Positions 48,306 to 59,155 are shown, counted from the stretch's first letter. The stretch is 64,000 nt of DNA from Sphingomonadaceae bacterium OTU29LAMAA1 (GCA_024072375.1 CP099617.1:291001-355000), one strand, 5' to 3'. The notes: generated by a model not told the origin, from the letters alone. Translations and numbers: made by a program.

Positions 48306-49691
48306 ATGACCCCGCGGCGTATCTGGCTGATCCTGTTTCTCGTCGCATGCGCGCTGCGGTTGCCCGACGTCGGCAACCCGCTGGTCGACGTCGACGAGCA
48401 GATGTACCTGCTCGTCGCGCAAAGGATGTGGGACGGTGCCGTCCCATACGTCGATATCTGGGACCGCAAGCCGATCGGGTTGTTCCTGATCTATATCGCC
48501 AGCGGCGTGCTGCCCGGTGATCCGGTGGTCGCCTGTCACCTGCTCGCACTTGCCGCCGCGTTCGCCACCGCCGGGCTGATCGCTCGCCTCGCCCGTCGTA
48601 TCGCGACCCCGGCGGGCGCACTCGCTGCCGGTATCCTCTATCTGGTCTGGCTCGAACTGCTCGGCGGTCGAGGCGGGCAGTCGCCGGTCTTCTACAATCT
48701 GGCGATGGTCGTCGCAGCCGGATTGACGACGCAGGCGATCGACGGCCGACGCCGCGCCGCGCCGCTGGCGATGCTGTTTGCCGGCATCGGGCTTCAGATT
48801 AAACCGACGATCGTGTTCGAGGGCGTATTCTTCGGCGTCACGATCCTGACCGCGTCATGGTACCGGCGTCGTAGCATCGTCGACCTAGCCACCACCGGCG
48901 CCGTTTGCGTCGCCATAGCGCTGGTCCCGACCGCCATTGCCTATGCGACCTACGCCGCGATCGGCCACGCCGATGCATGGTGGTTCGCCAACGTCGACTC
49001 CATCTTTCTCCGCCGCATGACGCCCGACGATCCGACCCTGAGCCGTCTGGTGGGCGTCATGGCCGTGCTGTCCATCCCGGCGCTTCTCGCGATCCGCGGC
49101 GCCATGCTGCAGCGTGGCCGCACGCGTATGCTTCTGTGCGGCTGGCTGATCGCCGCGACGATCGGCTGGCTGCTGGTGCCGCCCTATTTCAACCATTACG
49201 CGCTGCCGCTGCTCGTACCGTTCGCCGTCGCCAGTGCCGCCGCGCTGGATCGCCGCCCGTTGCGGATCGTCGCGGGTTTAGTCGGGGCCGGTCTGTTGCT
49301 GCTCAGCGGCTATCCACATTGGGGCGACCGCACCGATTCCCGTCATCGCCTCGCCGAGCTCTCCGCTGTGATCGATCGCGCGCGAGGGCAGGGTTGCTTG
49401 TTCGTCTTCCAGGCCCCGCCCGCGCTCTATTCCACCACCGGATCATGCCTGCCGACGCGCTATCCCTTCCCCTATCACCTCGTCGAGGCGAGCGAGGCAG
49501 GTGCGATCGGAGTCGATCAGGATGCCGAGGTCGCCCGCGTCCTCGGCGCCGGGCCACCGGTGATCGCCGTCGGCGACATCCGTCGCAATCGGGCCCGTCC
49601 GTCCGTGCAGCGCGTCGCCCGCGCGCTTGCCGATCATTATCGCCCGATCGCCAGTGACCTCGGCGTGACCGTGTATCGCCGGGTCAACTAA
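48306..49691 (+). CDS. Polytopic membrane protein, GT-C glycosyltransferase-like
   Basis: A 461-residue protein with about 10-11 helices. The N-terminal periplasmic loop NPLVDVDEQMYLLVAQRMWDGAVPYVDIWDRKPIGLFL carries acidic residues at the position of the GT-C catalytic motif (DE), as in ArnT/PMT-type GT39 enzymes that use polyprenyl-linked sugars. The extracytoplasmic C-terminal domain includes two Cys residues (GQGCLFVFQAPP, TTGSCLPTRYPF). Acceptor and sugar unknown. GAGGGGCG lies upstream of the ATG. Confidence 0.78.
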   Translation: MTPRRIWLILFLVACALRLPDVGNPLVDVDEQMYLLVAQRMWDGAVPYVDIWDRKPIGLFLIYIASGVLPGDPVVACHLLALAAAFATAGLIARLARRIATPAGALAAGILYLVWLELLGGRGGQSPVFYNLAMVVAAGLTTQAIDGRRRAAPLAMLFAGIGLQIKPTIVFEGVFFGVTILTASWYRRRSIVDLATTGAVCVAIALVPTAIAYATYAAIGHADAWWFANVDSIFLRRMTPDDPTLSRLVGVMAVLSIPALLAIRGAMLQRGRTRMLLCGWLIAATIGWLLVPPYFNHYALPLLVPFAVASAAALDRRPLRIVAGLVGAGLLLLSGYPHWGDRTDSRHRLAELSAVIDRARGQGCLFVFQAPPALYSTTGSCLPTRYPFPYHLVEASEAGAIGVDQDAEVARVLGAGPPVIAVGDIRRNRARPSVQRVARALADHYRPIASDLGVTVYRRVN

Positions 49692-49772
49692 CGCAAATCA
49701 GGACGTTTTCTTGCATCCCTGCGCGACCCGATCCGTTGAGTCGGCGAACCTCACGCAGCAGGAGCATCGATC

Positions 49773-50300
49773 ATGGCCACCACCGCGCCCAATCAGGACG
49801 TCGCGCAGGAACTGTTCGTCACCGGCCTCAAGAACGCGCACGGTGTAGAGCATCAGGCGCTTGCGTTGATCGACCGCCAGCTCGATCACCTCGCCAATTA
49901 CCCGGAGGTTTCGGAGCAGTTGCGCATGCACCGGAACGAAACCGAACAGCAGATCAGTCGTATCGATGAAATCCTGTCCGGCTTCGACGCCAGGCCGTCG
50001 GCGCTCAAGGACCTGGGCCTCAGCCTGTCAGGTAACATGGCCGCGCTCGCGCACGTTTTCGCCCCGGATGAGATCCTCAAGAACAGCTTCGCCAATTACG
50101 CGTTCGAGAATTTCGAGATTGCCAGTTATACCGGCTTGCTGACGCTCGCCGACCTCGGCGGGTACACCAACCAACAAGCGTTGCTGCGCGAATCGTTGTC
50201 GGAAGAGCAGCGTATGGCGGCCTGGGTCATCGAGAATATCCCTGCGCTGACCCGCAAATATGCCGGGCTACGCGCCGCCGGCGAAACCGCCAGCCATTGA
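49773..50300 (+). CDS. DUF892 / YciE-type ferritin-like protein
   Basis: A 175-residue four-helix protein of the ferritin-like DUF892 family, stress-associated in many bacteria. Segments: LFVTGLKNAHGVEHQALALIDRQLDHLANYPEVSEQL, RNETEQQISRIDEILSGF, ENFEIASYTGLLTLADLGG and ESLSEEQRMAAWVIENIPALTRKYAGL, with Glu/His residues where a di-iron site would be. CAGGAG precedes the ATG. No EcfG promoter is visible upstream although relatives are often under that control. Confidence 0.9.
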   Translation: MATTAPNQDVAQELFVTGLKNAHGVEHQALALIDRQLDHLANYPEVSEQLRMHRNETEQQISRIDEILSGFDARPSALKDLGLSLSGNMAALAHVFAPDEILKNSFANYAFENFEIASYTGLLTLADLGGYTNQQALLRESLSEEQRMAAWVIENIPALTRKYAGLRAAGETASH

Positions 50301-50398
50301 TCGACCCTATCTTTGCGGCCGGCCGGGGATATCCGGTCGGTCGCGACCGTTCTGACTGAAGCCTCGATCCACGGGGCGTGGTGCAACAGGAGACGATC

Positions 50399-50515
50399 AT
50401 GGCCGACCCGACCGAACCGGCGGAAGACGAGAACGTCGAACAGAATCCGGCAGACGAAGCCGAAGAATCCGGTGCCGGTTACGGCAACCACGGCGATGGG
50501 GGTCAGCAACGCTGA
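50399..50515 (+). CDS. Small highly acidic protein, 38 residues
   Basis: A short frame with AGGAG 6 bp before the ATG. The start MADPTEPAEDENVEQNPADE is dominated by Asp/Glu; the end GYGNHGDGGQQR is Gly-rich. No family recognised. It lies 98 bp after the DUF892 gene on the same strand, and could be co-transcribed with it. Support is the ribosome binding site and the strong compositional bias; no homology is claimed. Confidence 0.5.
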   Translation: MADPTEPAEDENVEQNPADEAEESGAGYGNHGDGGQQR

Positions 50516-50585
50516 CGACGACCCATACCGGCGGGGGAAAGGCGAATGCCGGTCTCCCGCCACATGGCCCATGATGCCACATGAT

Positions 50586-51656
50586 CTATAACGGGATGTC
50601 CCGCCGGCTCGTCATCAGCGGCTGGATGCGTGTTCCGAAATCCTCCACTCCTTGCAGGAAATCGTCGAACGTCAGCAACACGCCGCCGGTGTTCGGTACG
50701 GCGGCCATCTCGTCCAGCATCCGTGCGACACTGGCATAGCTGCCCACCAGCGTTCCCATGTTGATGTTCACCGCGCCTTCGGGCGCGGCGAGCTGGCGCA
50801 CGTTGGTGCTGGTGTTGACGGTGTCCTTTGCCCCCTGATCGGCAAGCCACGCGATCGCGTCGATATCGACGCCGGCGTTGTAATGCCGCCATTTCGTCAT
50901 CGCCGCATCGTCGGTCTCGGCGGCGATGATCATCACCAGCACGAATACCGACACGTTCCGTCCGGTCTTCGCCGTCGCCTGCGCCAGCCGGGCGTTGTTC
51001 GAGGCGAACGCGGTCGGCGTGTTTACGCCCTTGCCAAGGCAAAAGGCATAATCCGCCCATTTCGCCGAAAACGCGAGGCCCTCGTCCGACGATCCGGCAC
51101 AGATGATGCGCATGTCACCGGTCGGCTGCGGCCGCACCCGGCAATCCTCCATCCGGTAGTAATCGCCCTTGAAGTCGGAAACACCCTCAGCCCACAACTC
51201 GCGCAGGATGTGGGCATATTCGTCCAGCATCTTGTATCGATTGCGAAAATGCTCGTCGCCAGGCCACATTCCCATCTGCGTATATTCGGGCGGCTGCCAT
51301 CCGGTGATGAGATTGAGGCCGAACCGTCCGTGGCTGATCGAATCGATCGTGTTGCACATGCGCGCCGCGAAGGCGGGCGGGATCACCAGAGTGGGGCAGG
51401 TCGCATAGATCTTGATCCGCTCAGTCACCGCCGCCAAGCCCGCCATCAGCGTGAAGCTCTCCAGCCCGTATTCCCAGAATTCGGTCTTGCCTCCGAACCC
51501 GCGTAGCTTGATCATCGACAGCAGGAAATCGAGGCCGTGCTCCTCCGCCCTCAGCGCGATCGCCTTGTTCAGGTCGAAGCTCGGCTTGTACTGCGGTGCG
51601 TTCTCGCTGATCAGCCAGCCATTGTTGTTGATGGGTACGAAAACGCCGACCTGCAT
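50586..51656 (-). CDS. rutA: Pyrimidine monooxygenase RutA
   Basis: Flavin-dependent luciferase-like monooxygenase that opens the uracil ring to ureidoacrylate peracid (356 residues). Diagnostic RutA sequence: [20 protein letters not shown], then [49 protein letters not shown] and [23 protein letters not shown]. It needs FMNH2 from a reductase (RutF in E. coli), which is not in this window. It is the last gene of a rutB-rutC-rutD-rutA run, while E. coli places rutA first. Confidence 0.94.
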   Translation of the reverse strand: MQVGVFVPINNNGWLISENAPQYKPSFDLNKAIALRAEEHGLDFLLSMIKLRGFGGKTEFWEYGLESFTLMAGLAAVTERIKIYATCPTLVIPPAFAARMCNTIDSISHGRFGLNLITGWQPPEYTQMGMWPGDEHFRNRYKMLDEYAHILRELWAEGVSDFKGDYYRMEDCRVRPQPTGDMRIICAGSSDEGLAFSAKWADYAFCLGKGVNTPTAFASNNARLAQATAKTGRNVSVFVLVMIIAAETDDAAMTKWRHYNAGVDIDAIAWLADQGAKDTVNTSTNVRQLAAPEGAVNINMGTLVGSYASVARMLDEMAAVPNTGGVLLTFDDFLQGVEDFGTRIQPLMTSRRDIPL

Positions 51657-51672
51657 GCCCTGATCTCCCGTC

Positions 51673-52458
51673 TCAGCCGTCGAGCCAGTCGAGCAGCCAC
51701 ATGTTGAAATGCTCGGCGCGGGTGACGTTGCAGGCGTGTCCACCTGTCGCCATCCGCGCCAGTTGCGCGTCGGGAATGTCCGCCGCCAGCCGCTCGGATT
51801 GCGCTGGCGGCACCAGCATATCGTCCTCGCTGACGACGATCAGCGTCGGCACGTGGATCGTCGGCAGGCGGTTCGCGATATCGAATCGTCGTGCCGCCGC
51901 GATCCGTCGCTGCACCATCTCCGCGCCGGGAAAATGGGCAAGCATCGCCTCCTCCTCCGCCTGCAACGTATCGTGATGATCCGAAATCCATTGCGCCGGA
52001 TACAGGAACAGCGGCTGTGCATGCAGGAACGCGCGCGGGCCGCTGTCGCGCAGCAATGCCAGCCGCGTGTCGAAGCAGCGTGCGCTATGTGGATCGAGCC
52101 TCGCCCAGCCGTTGATGACGACCAGCCGTTCCAGCCGCTCCGGCCGCCCCAGTGCGATCGCCAGCCCGGCCATGCCGCCTATCGCGTGGCCGATGAGGGT
52201 GGCTTTCGGGATGTCCAGCGCGTCCATCAGCCTGACCATATCCTGCCCGATCGCCTCCAGTGTCAGGTCGCCCGGCACCTCGCGCGCGGATCGGCCGGTG
52301 CCCCGATGGTCGTAGACGATGACGCGGTGGCGCTGGGCGAGGGCCGCGATGTTCGGCGCCCAATAGTTCGCCGATCCGCCCAATCCGGGGGACAGCAATA
52401 CCGTCGGCGCACCTGCGTCGCCATGCACCTCGTAATGGAGCCCCGCCGCCTGCGGCAT
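51673..52458 (-). CDS. rutD: RutD-type alpha/beta hydrolase of uracil catabolism
   Basis: A 261-residue alpha/beta-hydrolase fold protein assigned to 3-aminoacrylate/carbamate breakdown in the Rut pathway. It has [49 protein letters not shown] and C-terminal [14 protein letters not shown]. The nucleophile elbow reads GHAIGG, with Ala instead of Ser, as I recall also for E. coli RutD, so it is not a classical serine hydrolase. The ATG overlaps the rutC stop by one base. Confidence 0.92.
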   Translation of the reverse strand: MPQAAGLHYEVHGDAGAPTVLLSPGLGGSANYWAPNIAALAQRHRVIVYDHRGTGRSAREVPGDLTLEAIGQDMVRLMDALDIPKATLIGHAIGGMAGLAIALGRPERLERLVVINGWARLDPHSARCFDTRLALLRDSGPRAFLHAQPLFLYPAQWISDHHDTLQAEEEAMLAHFPGAEMVQRRIAAARRFDIANRLPTIHVPTLIVVSEDDMLVPPAQSERLAADIPDAQLARMATGGHACNVTRAEHFNMWLLDWLDG

Positions 52459-52843
52459 CAGGCGAGATGCGCCACGCTGGCGATCTCGACGAGGCAGTCG
52501 GGCTTCACCAGATCGGCCTTGACGCAATAACGCGCAGGCTTCGCACCAGGAAAATACTCGGCATACACTGCGTTGAACGCGGCATAATCGGCGAAGTCCT
52601 TGAGGAAGATGTGGTTCATCGCCACGTCGGCCATCGTCGCGCCCGCCGCCTCCAGCGTGATGCGGATCGTGTCGAGCACCGCGCGGGTCTGCGCTGCCGC
52701 ATCGCCGACGTGCAGCACCACACCGCCTTCGCCGAGCGCGAGCACGCCCGAGACATAGACCGTATTCCCGGCCTTTGCGCCGGCCGAATAGGGCGCGATC
52801 GGCGTCGGGAATTGCGGCGGATTGATCGCTTCGAACGGCATGT

Positions 52844-52847
<4 letters not shown>
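52458..52847 (-). CDS. rutC: RutC, RidA-family aminoacrylate deaminase/peracid reductase
   Basis: A 129-residue YjgF/RidA-fold protein of the Rut pathway. Motifs: [64 protein letters not shown] and the signature [25 protein letters not shown] with the conserved Arg and Glu. Close to RutC of E. coli. It overlaps rutB by 4 bp and rutD by 1 bp. Confidence 0.93.
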
Positions 52848-53587
<740 letters not shown>

Positions 53588-53631
53588 GCGCCAAGCTGAA
53601 CCGAACAGTGGCCATTGTGCAAGCGCGAAAC

Positions 53632-53663
53632 AAAAAGAGGCTCGGAAGCGATGCTCCCGAGCC
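53632..53663 (-). terminator. Rho-independent terminator of icd
   Basis: Minus strand: stem GGCTCGG / CCGAGCC (53639-53645 and 53657-53663) with an 11-nt loop, followed by TCTTTTTG. It starts about 25 bp after the icd stop. This is the clearest intrinsic terminator in the window. Confidence 0.85.
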
Positions 53664-53688
53664 CCTTTTCCGCACGGGCGAGAGGTCT

Positions 53689-54909
53689 TTAGCCCCAGTT
53701 CGCCATCTTGCCTTCGAGATTGGCACGCACCGCCTCGAAGAACTGCTCGGTGGTCATCCACGGCTGGTCCGGACCGATCAGGATCGCAAGATCCTTGGTC
53801 ATCTGGCCGTTCTCGACGCACTCGATGCAGCAACGCTCCAGTGTCTCGGCGAATTTCACCACTTCGGGCGTCTCGTCGAACTTGCCGCGATACTTCAGGC
53901 CGCCGGTCCATGCGAAGATCGACGCGATCGGGTTGGTCGACGTCGCCTTGCCCTGCTCATGCTGGCGGAAGTGGCGCGTGACGGTGCCGTGCGCCGCCTC
54001 TGCCTCGACCGTCTTGCCGTCCGGGGTCAGCAGCACCGAGGTCATCAGGCCGAGCGAGCCGAAGCCCTGCGCGACCTGATCCGACTGCACGTCGCCGTCG
54101 TAGTTCTTGCAGGCCCAGACGAACTCGCCGTTCCACTTCAGCGCCGATGCGACCATGTCGTCGATCAGGCGGTGTTCGTAGACGATGCCCGCTTCCTTGA
54201 ACTTGTCCTTGAACTCGGCCTCGAACACCTCGGCGAACAGGTCTTTGAAGCGGCCGTCATAGGCCTTGAGGATCGTGTTCTTGGTCGACAGGTACACCGG
54301 CCACTTGAGATTGAGACCATAGTGCATCGACGCGCGGGCGAAGTCGCGGATCGAATCATCGAGGTTGTACATGCCCATCGCGACGCCCGACGAGGGGAAC
54401 TGGAACACCTCCTCGTCGATCAGCGTGCCGTCGTCGCCCTCGAACACGAGGCGCAGCTTGCCCGGACCCGGTACGCGGAAATCGGTTGCCTTATACTGGT
54501 CGCCGAACGCGTGACGGCCGACGACGATCGGGTGCGTCCAGCCCGGGATCAGGCGGGGGACGTTCTTGATCACAATCGGTTCGCGGAAGACGACGCCGCC
54601 CAGGATGTTGCGGATCGTGCCGTTCGGCGACTTCCACATCTTCTTCAGGCCGAACTCCTCGACGCGCTGCTCGTCGGGGGTGATCGTCGCGCACTTGACC
54701 GCGACCCCATGCTTCTGCGTCGCCTTGGCCGCCTCGACCGTGACGCGATCTTCAGTCGCATCGCGATGCTCGATACCGAGGTCGTAATAGTCGAGCTCGA
54801 TGTCGAGGTACGGCTTGATCAGGCGCTCGCGGATCCATTCCCAGATGATCCGCGTCATCTCGTCGCCGTCGATCTCGACGATCGGGTTCTTCACCTGAAT
54901 CTTGGCCAT
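53689..54909 (-). CDS. icd: NADP-dependent isocitrate dehydrogenase
   Basis: TCA-cycle enzyme, eukaryote-like homodimeric type II IDH (406 residues). [20 protein letters not shown] is the classic start. Substrate residues are in [20 protein letters not shown] and the metal Asp in [20 protein letters not shown]; the cofactor region is [32 protein letters not shown]. The ATG at 54909 has AGGA 7 bp upstream; a GTG two codons earlier is less likely. Monocistronic, with a strong terminator. Confidence 0.97.
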   Translation of the reverse strand: MAKIQVKNPIVEIDGDEMTRIIWEWIRERLIKPYLDIELDYYDLGIEHRDATEDRVTVEAAKATQKHGVAVKCATITPDEQRVEEFGLKKMWKSPNGTIRNILGGVVFREPIVIKNVPRLIPGWTHPIVVGRHAFGDQYKATDFRVPGPGKLRLVFEGDDGTLIDEEVFQFPSSGVAMGMYNLDDSIRDFARASMHYGLNLKWPVYLSTKNTILKAYDGRFKDLFAEVFEAEFKDKFKEAGIVYEHRLIDDMVASALKWNGEFVWACKNYDGDVQSDQVAQGFGSLGLMTSVLLTPDGKTVEAEAAHGTVTRHFRQHEQGKATSTNPIASIFAWTGGLKYRGKFDETPEVVKFAETLERCCIECVENGQMTKDLAILIGPDQPWMTTEQFFEAVRANLEGKMANWG

Positions 54910-55032
54910 TTTCACGTCCTATGGGAGGGGAATTTGCCGATGCGTCTAGGCACAAGCGGGCAGGGGATCAACCATTGGAGATAGTCCGAGCCGCCGGAGC
55001 GTTGTGTTGCATGAACGACACGGGTACACCCC

Positions 55033-55770
55033 ATGGATATGCCATCGCTCGAAAAGCCCCCCCACACGCCGTTGCCCACCACGACCGTCAAGTGGCGCTT
55101 CCCGTCGGTACATCCAGAAGGTCACAAATATGCGGCCATCGCGCTGGGCATCACCCTGCTCGCTACGATCGTTACGAAGGTGCTGTTCTGGCCGCTGCTC
55201 GCCGTTGTGGTGTGGGTGCTCACTTTCTTCCGCGATCCGATCCGGACCACCCCGGTTGGCGAAGGCCTCATCATCGCGCCGGCGGATGGGCTGGTCACCA
55301 TGATCCAACGGGTGCCGGTGCCGCGCGAACTCGTCGGCGACTTGGGGGATGCGTCGCTGATCCGCGTATCGATCTTCATGTCGGTGTTCGATGTTCATAT
55401 TAACCGCACGCCGATCGCAGGTACGATCCGTCAAGTTGTTTACATCAGCGGCAAGTTCCTCAACGCCGATCTCGACAAGGCGTCGGATGAGAACGAACGC
55501 CAGCACATCGTCGTGGAAGGTCGCGACGGCCGCCGGATCGGCTTCACCCAGATCGCCGGCCTTGTTGCGCGCCGCATCGTCCCGTTCGTCAAGCCGGGCG
55601 ACATGGTCGCCACCGGCCAGCGGATCGGTCTGATCCGCTTCGGCAGCCGCGTCGACGTGTTCCTACCCGACGACATCATTCCGCAGGTGACGCTCGGCCA
55701 GCGTTCGATCGCCGGTGAAACCGTCATCGGCCGCGTCGGCGGCACGCCGATCACCGGTATTGCCCAGTGA
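55033..55770 (+). CDS. psd: Phosphatidylserine decarboxylase proenzyme
   Basis: Makes phosphatidylethanolamine from phosphatidylserine (245 residues, short archaeal/alphaproteobacterial class). It has a membrane segment near residues 35-65 ([37 protein letters not shown]), conserved [18 protein letters not shown] with active-site His, and the self-cleavage site [15 protein letters not shown], where Ser becomes the pyruvoyl group. Its stop overlaps the pssA start (TGATG). A second ATG two codons later is possible. Confidence 0.95.
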   Translation: MDMPSLEKPPHTPLPTTTVKWRFPSVHPEGHKYAAIALGITLLATIVTKVLFWPLLAVVVWVLTFFRDPIRTTPVGEGLIIAPADGLVTMIQRVPVPRELVGDLGDASLIRVSIFMSVFDVHINRTPIAGTIRQVVYISGKFLNADLDKASDENERQHIVVEGRDGRRIGFTQIAGLVARRIVPFVKPGDMVATGQRIGLIRFGSRVDVFLPDDIIPQVTLGQRSIAGETVIGRVGGTPITGIAQ

Positions 55771-56558
55771 TGGACCAGCGCGACCCGGCTGTTCCGCCCC
55801 GTCGTCGTCTGCCGCGCCGTCCGCGTGGTCTGCCGCTTCGCGCCGTCGCACCAAATGCGGTCACCGCATTGGCGCTGTGTTCCGGCCTCAGCGGCGTCCG
55901 TTTCGCTATTGGTGGCGAATGGCAGAGTGCAGTGGCGATGATCATGGTTGCGGGCGTACTGGATGGGCTCGACGGCCGCATCGCCCGGCTACTCCATGGT
56001 GAAAGCCGCTTTGGTGCCGAACTCGATTCCCTGTCCGATGCCATTTCCTTTGGCGTCGCGCCGGCCCTGATCCTCTATCTTTGGTCGCTTGCGGCATTGC
56101 CACGGCTCGGCTGGATCAGCGCCCTTATTCTTGCCGTGTTCTGCGCACTCAGGCTAGCGCGCTTCAACGCCAAGATCGACGAAACGGACCAGCCCCACAA
56201 ATCTGCAGGGTTCCTGACCGGGGTGCCCGCGCCCGCCGGTGCAGGTCTCGCCATGCTGCCTATGTACTTCTGGTTTTGGACAGATCAGCCGATATTTGCA
56301 TCGCCGTGGCTCGTTGCCCCCTGGGTCGCGCTCGTCGCCATGCTCATGGTATCGAGCGTCGCTACCTTCTCATGGACGTCGTTGAAGCTACGCCGCACGG
56401 TGCGCTTCGAGGCAATTGCGGGAGTCGTTCTGCTCGGGGCCGCTCTGGTCTCCGCCCCATGGCACACGCTCAGTGTGATCTGCGTATGCTATCTGCTGAC
56501 GATCCCGTTCAGCATCGCGAGCTACACGCGCGTCAGGCGGCTGCGCGCAACGGGTTGA
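55770..56558 (+). CDS. pssA: CDP-diacylglycerol-serine O-phosphatidyltransferase
   Basis: Makes phosphatidylserine, the substrate of psd (262 residues). The CDP-alcohol phosphotransferase motif is exact: DGLDGRIARLLHGESRFGAELDSLSD, in the order D-x2-DG-x2-AR-x8-G-x3-D-x3-D. About seven helices follow the basic N-terminus. It is coupled to psd by overlapping stop and start, so both steps of phosphatidylethanolamine synthesis are produced together. Its last 26 bp overlap the convergent small membrane protein gene. Confidence 0.95.
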   Translation: MDQRDPAVPPRRRLPRRPRGLPLRAVAPNAVTALALCSGLSGVRFAIGGEWQSAVAMIMVAGVLDGLDGRIARLLHGESRFGAELDSLSDAISFGVAPALILYLWSLAALPRLGWISALILAVFCALRLARFNAKIDETDQPHKSAGFLTGVPAPAGAGLAMLPMYFWFWTDQPIFASPWLVAPWVALVAMLMVSSVATFSWTSLKLRRTVRFEAIAGVVLLGAALVSAPWHTLSVICVCYLLTIPFSIASYTRVRRLRATG

Positions 56559-56769
56559 CGCCAGCGGGAAGCGGCGCGGAAGCCCAGCGCCTGACGGCTA
56601 TCCGGCGCTCTGCCGAAGCAAGCTGAGACAAGGGTGCAAAGGCCGGTTCCACATTGCCCGACGCCAGGCTGACGATCCGCCGCCATTGCGGCGCAACCGT
56701 CGCAGCGATGACGCCAACGGCCGTGAGAAACGCACCTGCAAACACGACAATACCAAGCACTGCAACCAT
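56533..56769 (-). CDS. Small single-span membrane protein, candidate SOS-induced
   Basis: A 78-residue protein I do not recognise. Residues 2-27 form one membrane helix (VAVLGIVVFAGAFLTAVGVI, then AATVAP), followed by an Arg-rich cytoplasmic-type tail (QWRRIVSLASGNVEPAF, then SQLASAERRIAVRRW). The ATG has GGGAG 8 bp upstream. About 165 bp upstream lies a promoter with an exact LexA box inside it. Its end overlaps pssA by 26 bp. By analogy to SidA of Caulobacter it might inhibit division after DNA damage, but this is inference from regulation and topology only. Confidence 0.7.
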   Translation of the reverse strand: MVAVLGIVVFAGAFLTAVGVIAATVAPQWRRIVSLASGNVEPAFAPLSQLASAERRIAVRRWASAPLPAGVNPLRAAA

Positions 56770-56784
56770 CGAACCAACTCCCGG

Positions 56785-56910
56785 TCAGGTCTGCGAGCAA
56801 CCTGTGGATAACTCGCTAAACCAGTGATTTGTCAGCAAGTTCCATGGCTGAACCAGATTCTTCCGTTTCGGACACTTTGCAGCGTCTTTAACCAGGATCG
56901 GAACGTTCAT
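56785..56910 (-). CDS. 41-codon leader frame in the SOS transcript
   Basis: A frame starting MNVPILVKDAAKCPKRKNLV begins about 10 nt after the predicted SOS transcription start and ends 15 bp before the small membrane protein. There is no visible ribosome binding site, so translation would be near-leaderless. It could be a regulatory uORF or chance. Confidence 0.2.
   Translation of the reverse strand: MNVPILVKDAAKCPKRKNLVQPWNLLTNHWFSELSTGCSQT
56803..56811 (-). promoter_or_regulatory. Perfect DnaA box
   Basis: Minus strand TTATCCACA, identical to the consensus high-affinity DnaA box. It is single, with no others clustered around it, so not an origin. It lies within the predicted leader of the small membrane protein transcript. 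Confidence 0.55.
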
Positions 56911-56927
56911 GTCCACTGTCTGGTCGC

Positions 56928-56957
56928 TTTATGTTCCACCTACGTTCCAAGTGTCAA
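56928..56957 (-). promoter_or_regulatory. LexA-controlled promoter (SOS box between -35 and -10)
   Basis: Minus strand: exact -35 TTGACA (56952-56957), 18-bp spacer, -10 CATAAA (56928-56933). The spacer contains GAAC-N7-GAAC (56933-56947), a perfect alphaproteobacterial LexA site (GTTC-N7-GTTC on the plus strand). The arrangement would block RNA polymerase when LexA binds. Transcription would run toward the 78-residue membrane protein; start near 56921. Confidence 0.75.
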
Positions 56958-57102
56958 GTGGGAACGTGTATCTTGCATCTTGCTGTCCGATCGACTAGTG
57001 GCGCCCCCCTCAACCCCGCATGGGAGGCATCATAGCCCGGTGCGTCGGCCGCAACGCTGACGTCATCCGCTTCCCAGAGGCTCAACCGGAAGGAATTATC
57101 CT

Positions 57103-57990
<888 letters not shown>

Positions 57991-58075
57991 CGCCCGTCGT
58001 TGAAACGTCATGCGGGCGGGGTAGGGCGATGCCTTGCCTCGCCCGCAACCACATTCGAGTATAAGGATTACGCAC

Positions 58076-59008
58076 ATGGCTGAAGTTACCGCAGCGATGG
58101 TCAAGGACCTGCGCGAGAAGAGCGGCGCGGGCATGATGGATTGCAAGAAGGCGCTGAACGAGACCGCCGGCGATATGGACGGCGCGCTGGATTGGCTGCG
58201 TACCAAGGGTCTGGCAGCCGCTCAGAAGAAGTCGAGCCGCACCGCGGCCGAGGGCCTCGTCGGCGTTGCCACCGCCGGCACCAAGGGCGCGGCGGTCGAG
58301 GTGAATTCGGAAACCGATTTTGTCGCCAAGAACGACCAGTTCCAGCAGTTCGTCCGCGAAGTCACGCAGATCGCACTCGCCACCGGTGGCGATGTCGAGG
58401 CGCTGAAGGCCGAGGCGATGCCGTCGGGCACGACCGTGTCGGAAGTGCTGACCAACAACATCGCGACGATCGGTGAGAATCAGTCGCTGCGCCGCGCCAA
58501 GCGCCTCGAAGTGAGCAAGGGCGCGGTTGTGTCCTATGTCCACAACCAGGCATCGCCCGGCCTCGGCAAGATCGGCGTGCTCGTCGCGCTCGAATCAGAC
58601 GCGTCGGACGAGGTGCTTCAGGGTCTCGGCAAGCAGCTCGCGATGCATATCGCCGCCGCTTTCCCGAAGGCTTTGAACGAAAACGACCTCGACGAGGGCG
58701 AGATCGAGCGCGAGCGCGCGATCGCCACCGAAAAGGCCGGCGAATCGGGCAAGCCCGCCGACATCATCGCCAAGATGGTCGAAGGCAGCATTGCCAAGTA
58801 CCGCAAGGAGCATGCGCTGGTCAGCCAGCTGTTCGTCATGGACGGCAAGACCAAGATCAGCGACGTGGTGGCCAAGGCCGCCAAGGACGCCGGCACGGAG
58901 ATCAAGCTGGTCGACTATGTCCGCTTCCAGCTCGGCGAAGGCATCGAGAAGGAAGCGTCGGACTTCGCCGCTGAAGTCGCTGCTGCCTCGGGCGTCGCGC
59001 AGAAGTAA
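58076..59008 (+). CDS. tsf: Elongation factor Ts
   Basis: Nucleotide exchange factor for EF-Tu (310 residues). The start [27 protein letters not shown] is typical, followed by the TDFVAKND core ([19 protein letters not shown]) and the C-terminal module [17 protein letters not shown]. The ATG at 58076 has AAGGA 9 bp upstream. It lies 85 bp after rpsB, as usual. Confidence 0.98.
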   Translation: MAEVTAAMVKDLREKSGAGMMDCKKALNETAGDMDGALDWLRTKGLAAAQKKSSRTAAEGLVGVATAGTKGAAVEVNSETDFVAKNDQFQQFVREVTQIALATGGDVEALKAEAMPSGTTVSEVLTNNIATIGENQSLRRAKRLEVSKGAVVSYVHNQASPGLGKIGVLVALESDASDEVLQGLGKQLAMHIAAAFPKALNENDLDEGEIERERAIATEKAGESGKPADIIAKMVEGSIAKYRKEHALVSQLFVMDGKTKISDVVAKAAKDAGTEIKLVDYVRFQLGEGIEKEASDFAAEVAAASGVAQK

Positions 59009-59047
59009 TGCTAGGGGAGGGCGGGCGACCGCTTTCCTCACGTCCTC

Positions 59048-59155
59048 CGTCACCCCGGATTCGTTCCGGGGTCCACCGGGCGGCACCGGAATCGCAGGAG
59101 CCTCCAGCTTTTCCCTTGGCCGGCAGGTGGACCCCGGAACGAGTCCGGGGTGACG
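59048..59155. repeat. Inverted pair of 30-bp repeats (family C)
   Basis: Arms at 59048-59077 and 59126-59155 are reverse complements with a single mismatch. Each arm contains its own palindrome (CCCCGGA-N6-TCCGGGG type). They are 48 bp apart in the tsf-pyrH gap, that is, between co-directional genes. The arm sequence (starting GTCACCCCGGAYTCGTTCC) has the look of a dispersed sphingomonad intergenic repeat. Confidence 0.85.

Noticed and set aside
49692..49772. EcfG promoter before the DUF892 gene
   Set aside because: The family is often under EcfG control, but no GGAAC with a correctly spaced CGTT is present in the upstream 80 bp.
56803..56811. DnaA box as part of a replication origin
   Set aside because: A single box, no cluster, no AT-rich unwinding region, and dnaA/hemE or parAB genes are not near.
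56824..57060. 78-codon plus-strand frame just upstream of rpsB
   Set aside because: It covers the LexA box and promoter region, lacks a ribosome binding site and has an unusual composition with no hydrophobic or domain pattern. The minus-strand interpretation explains the region better.
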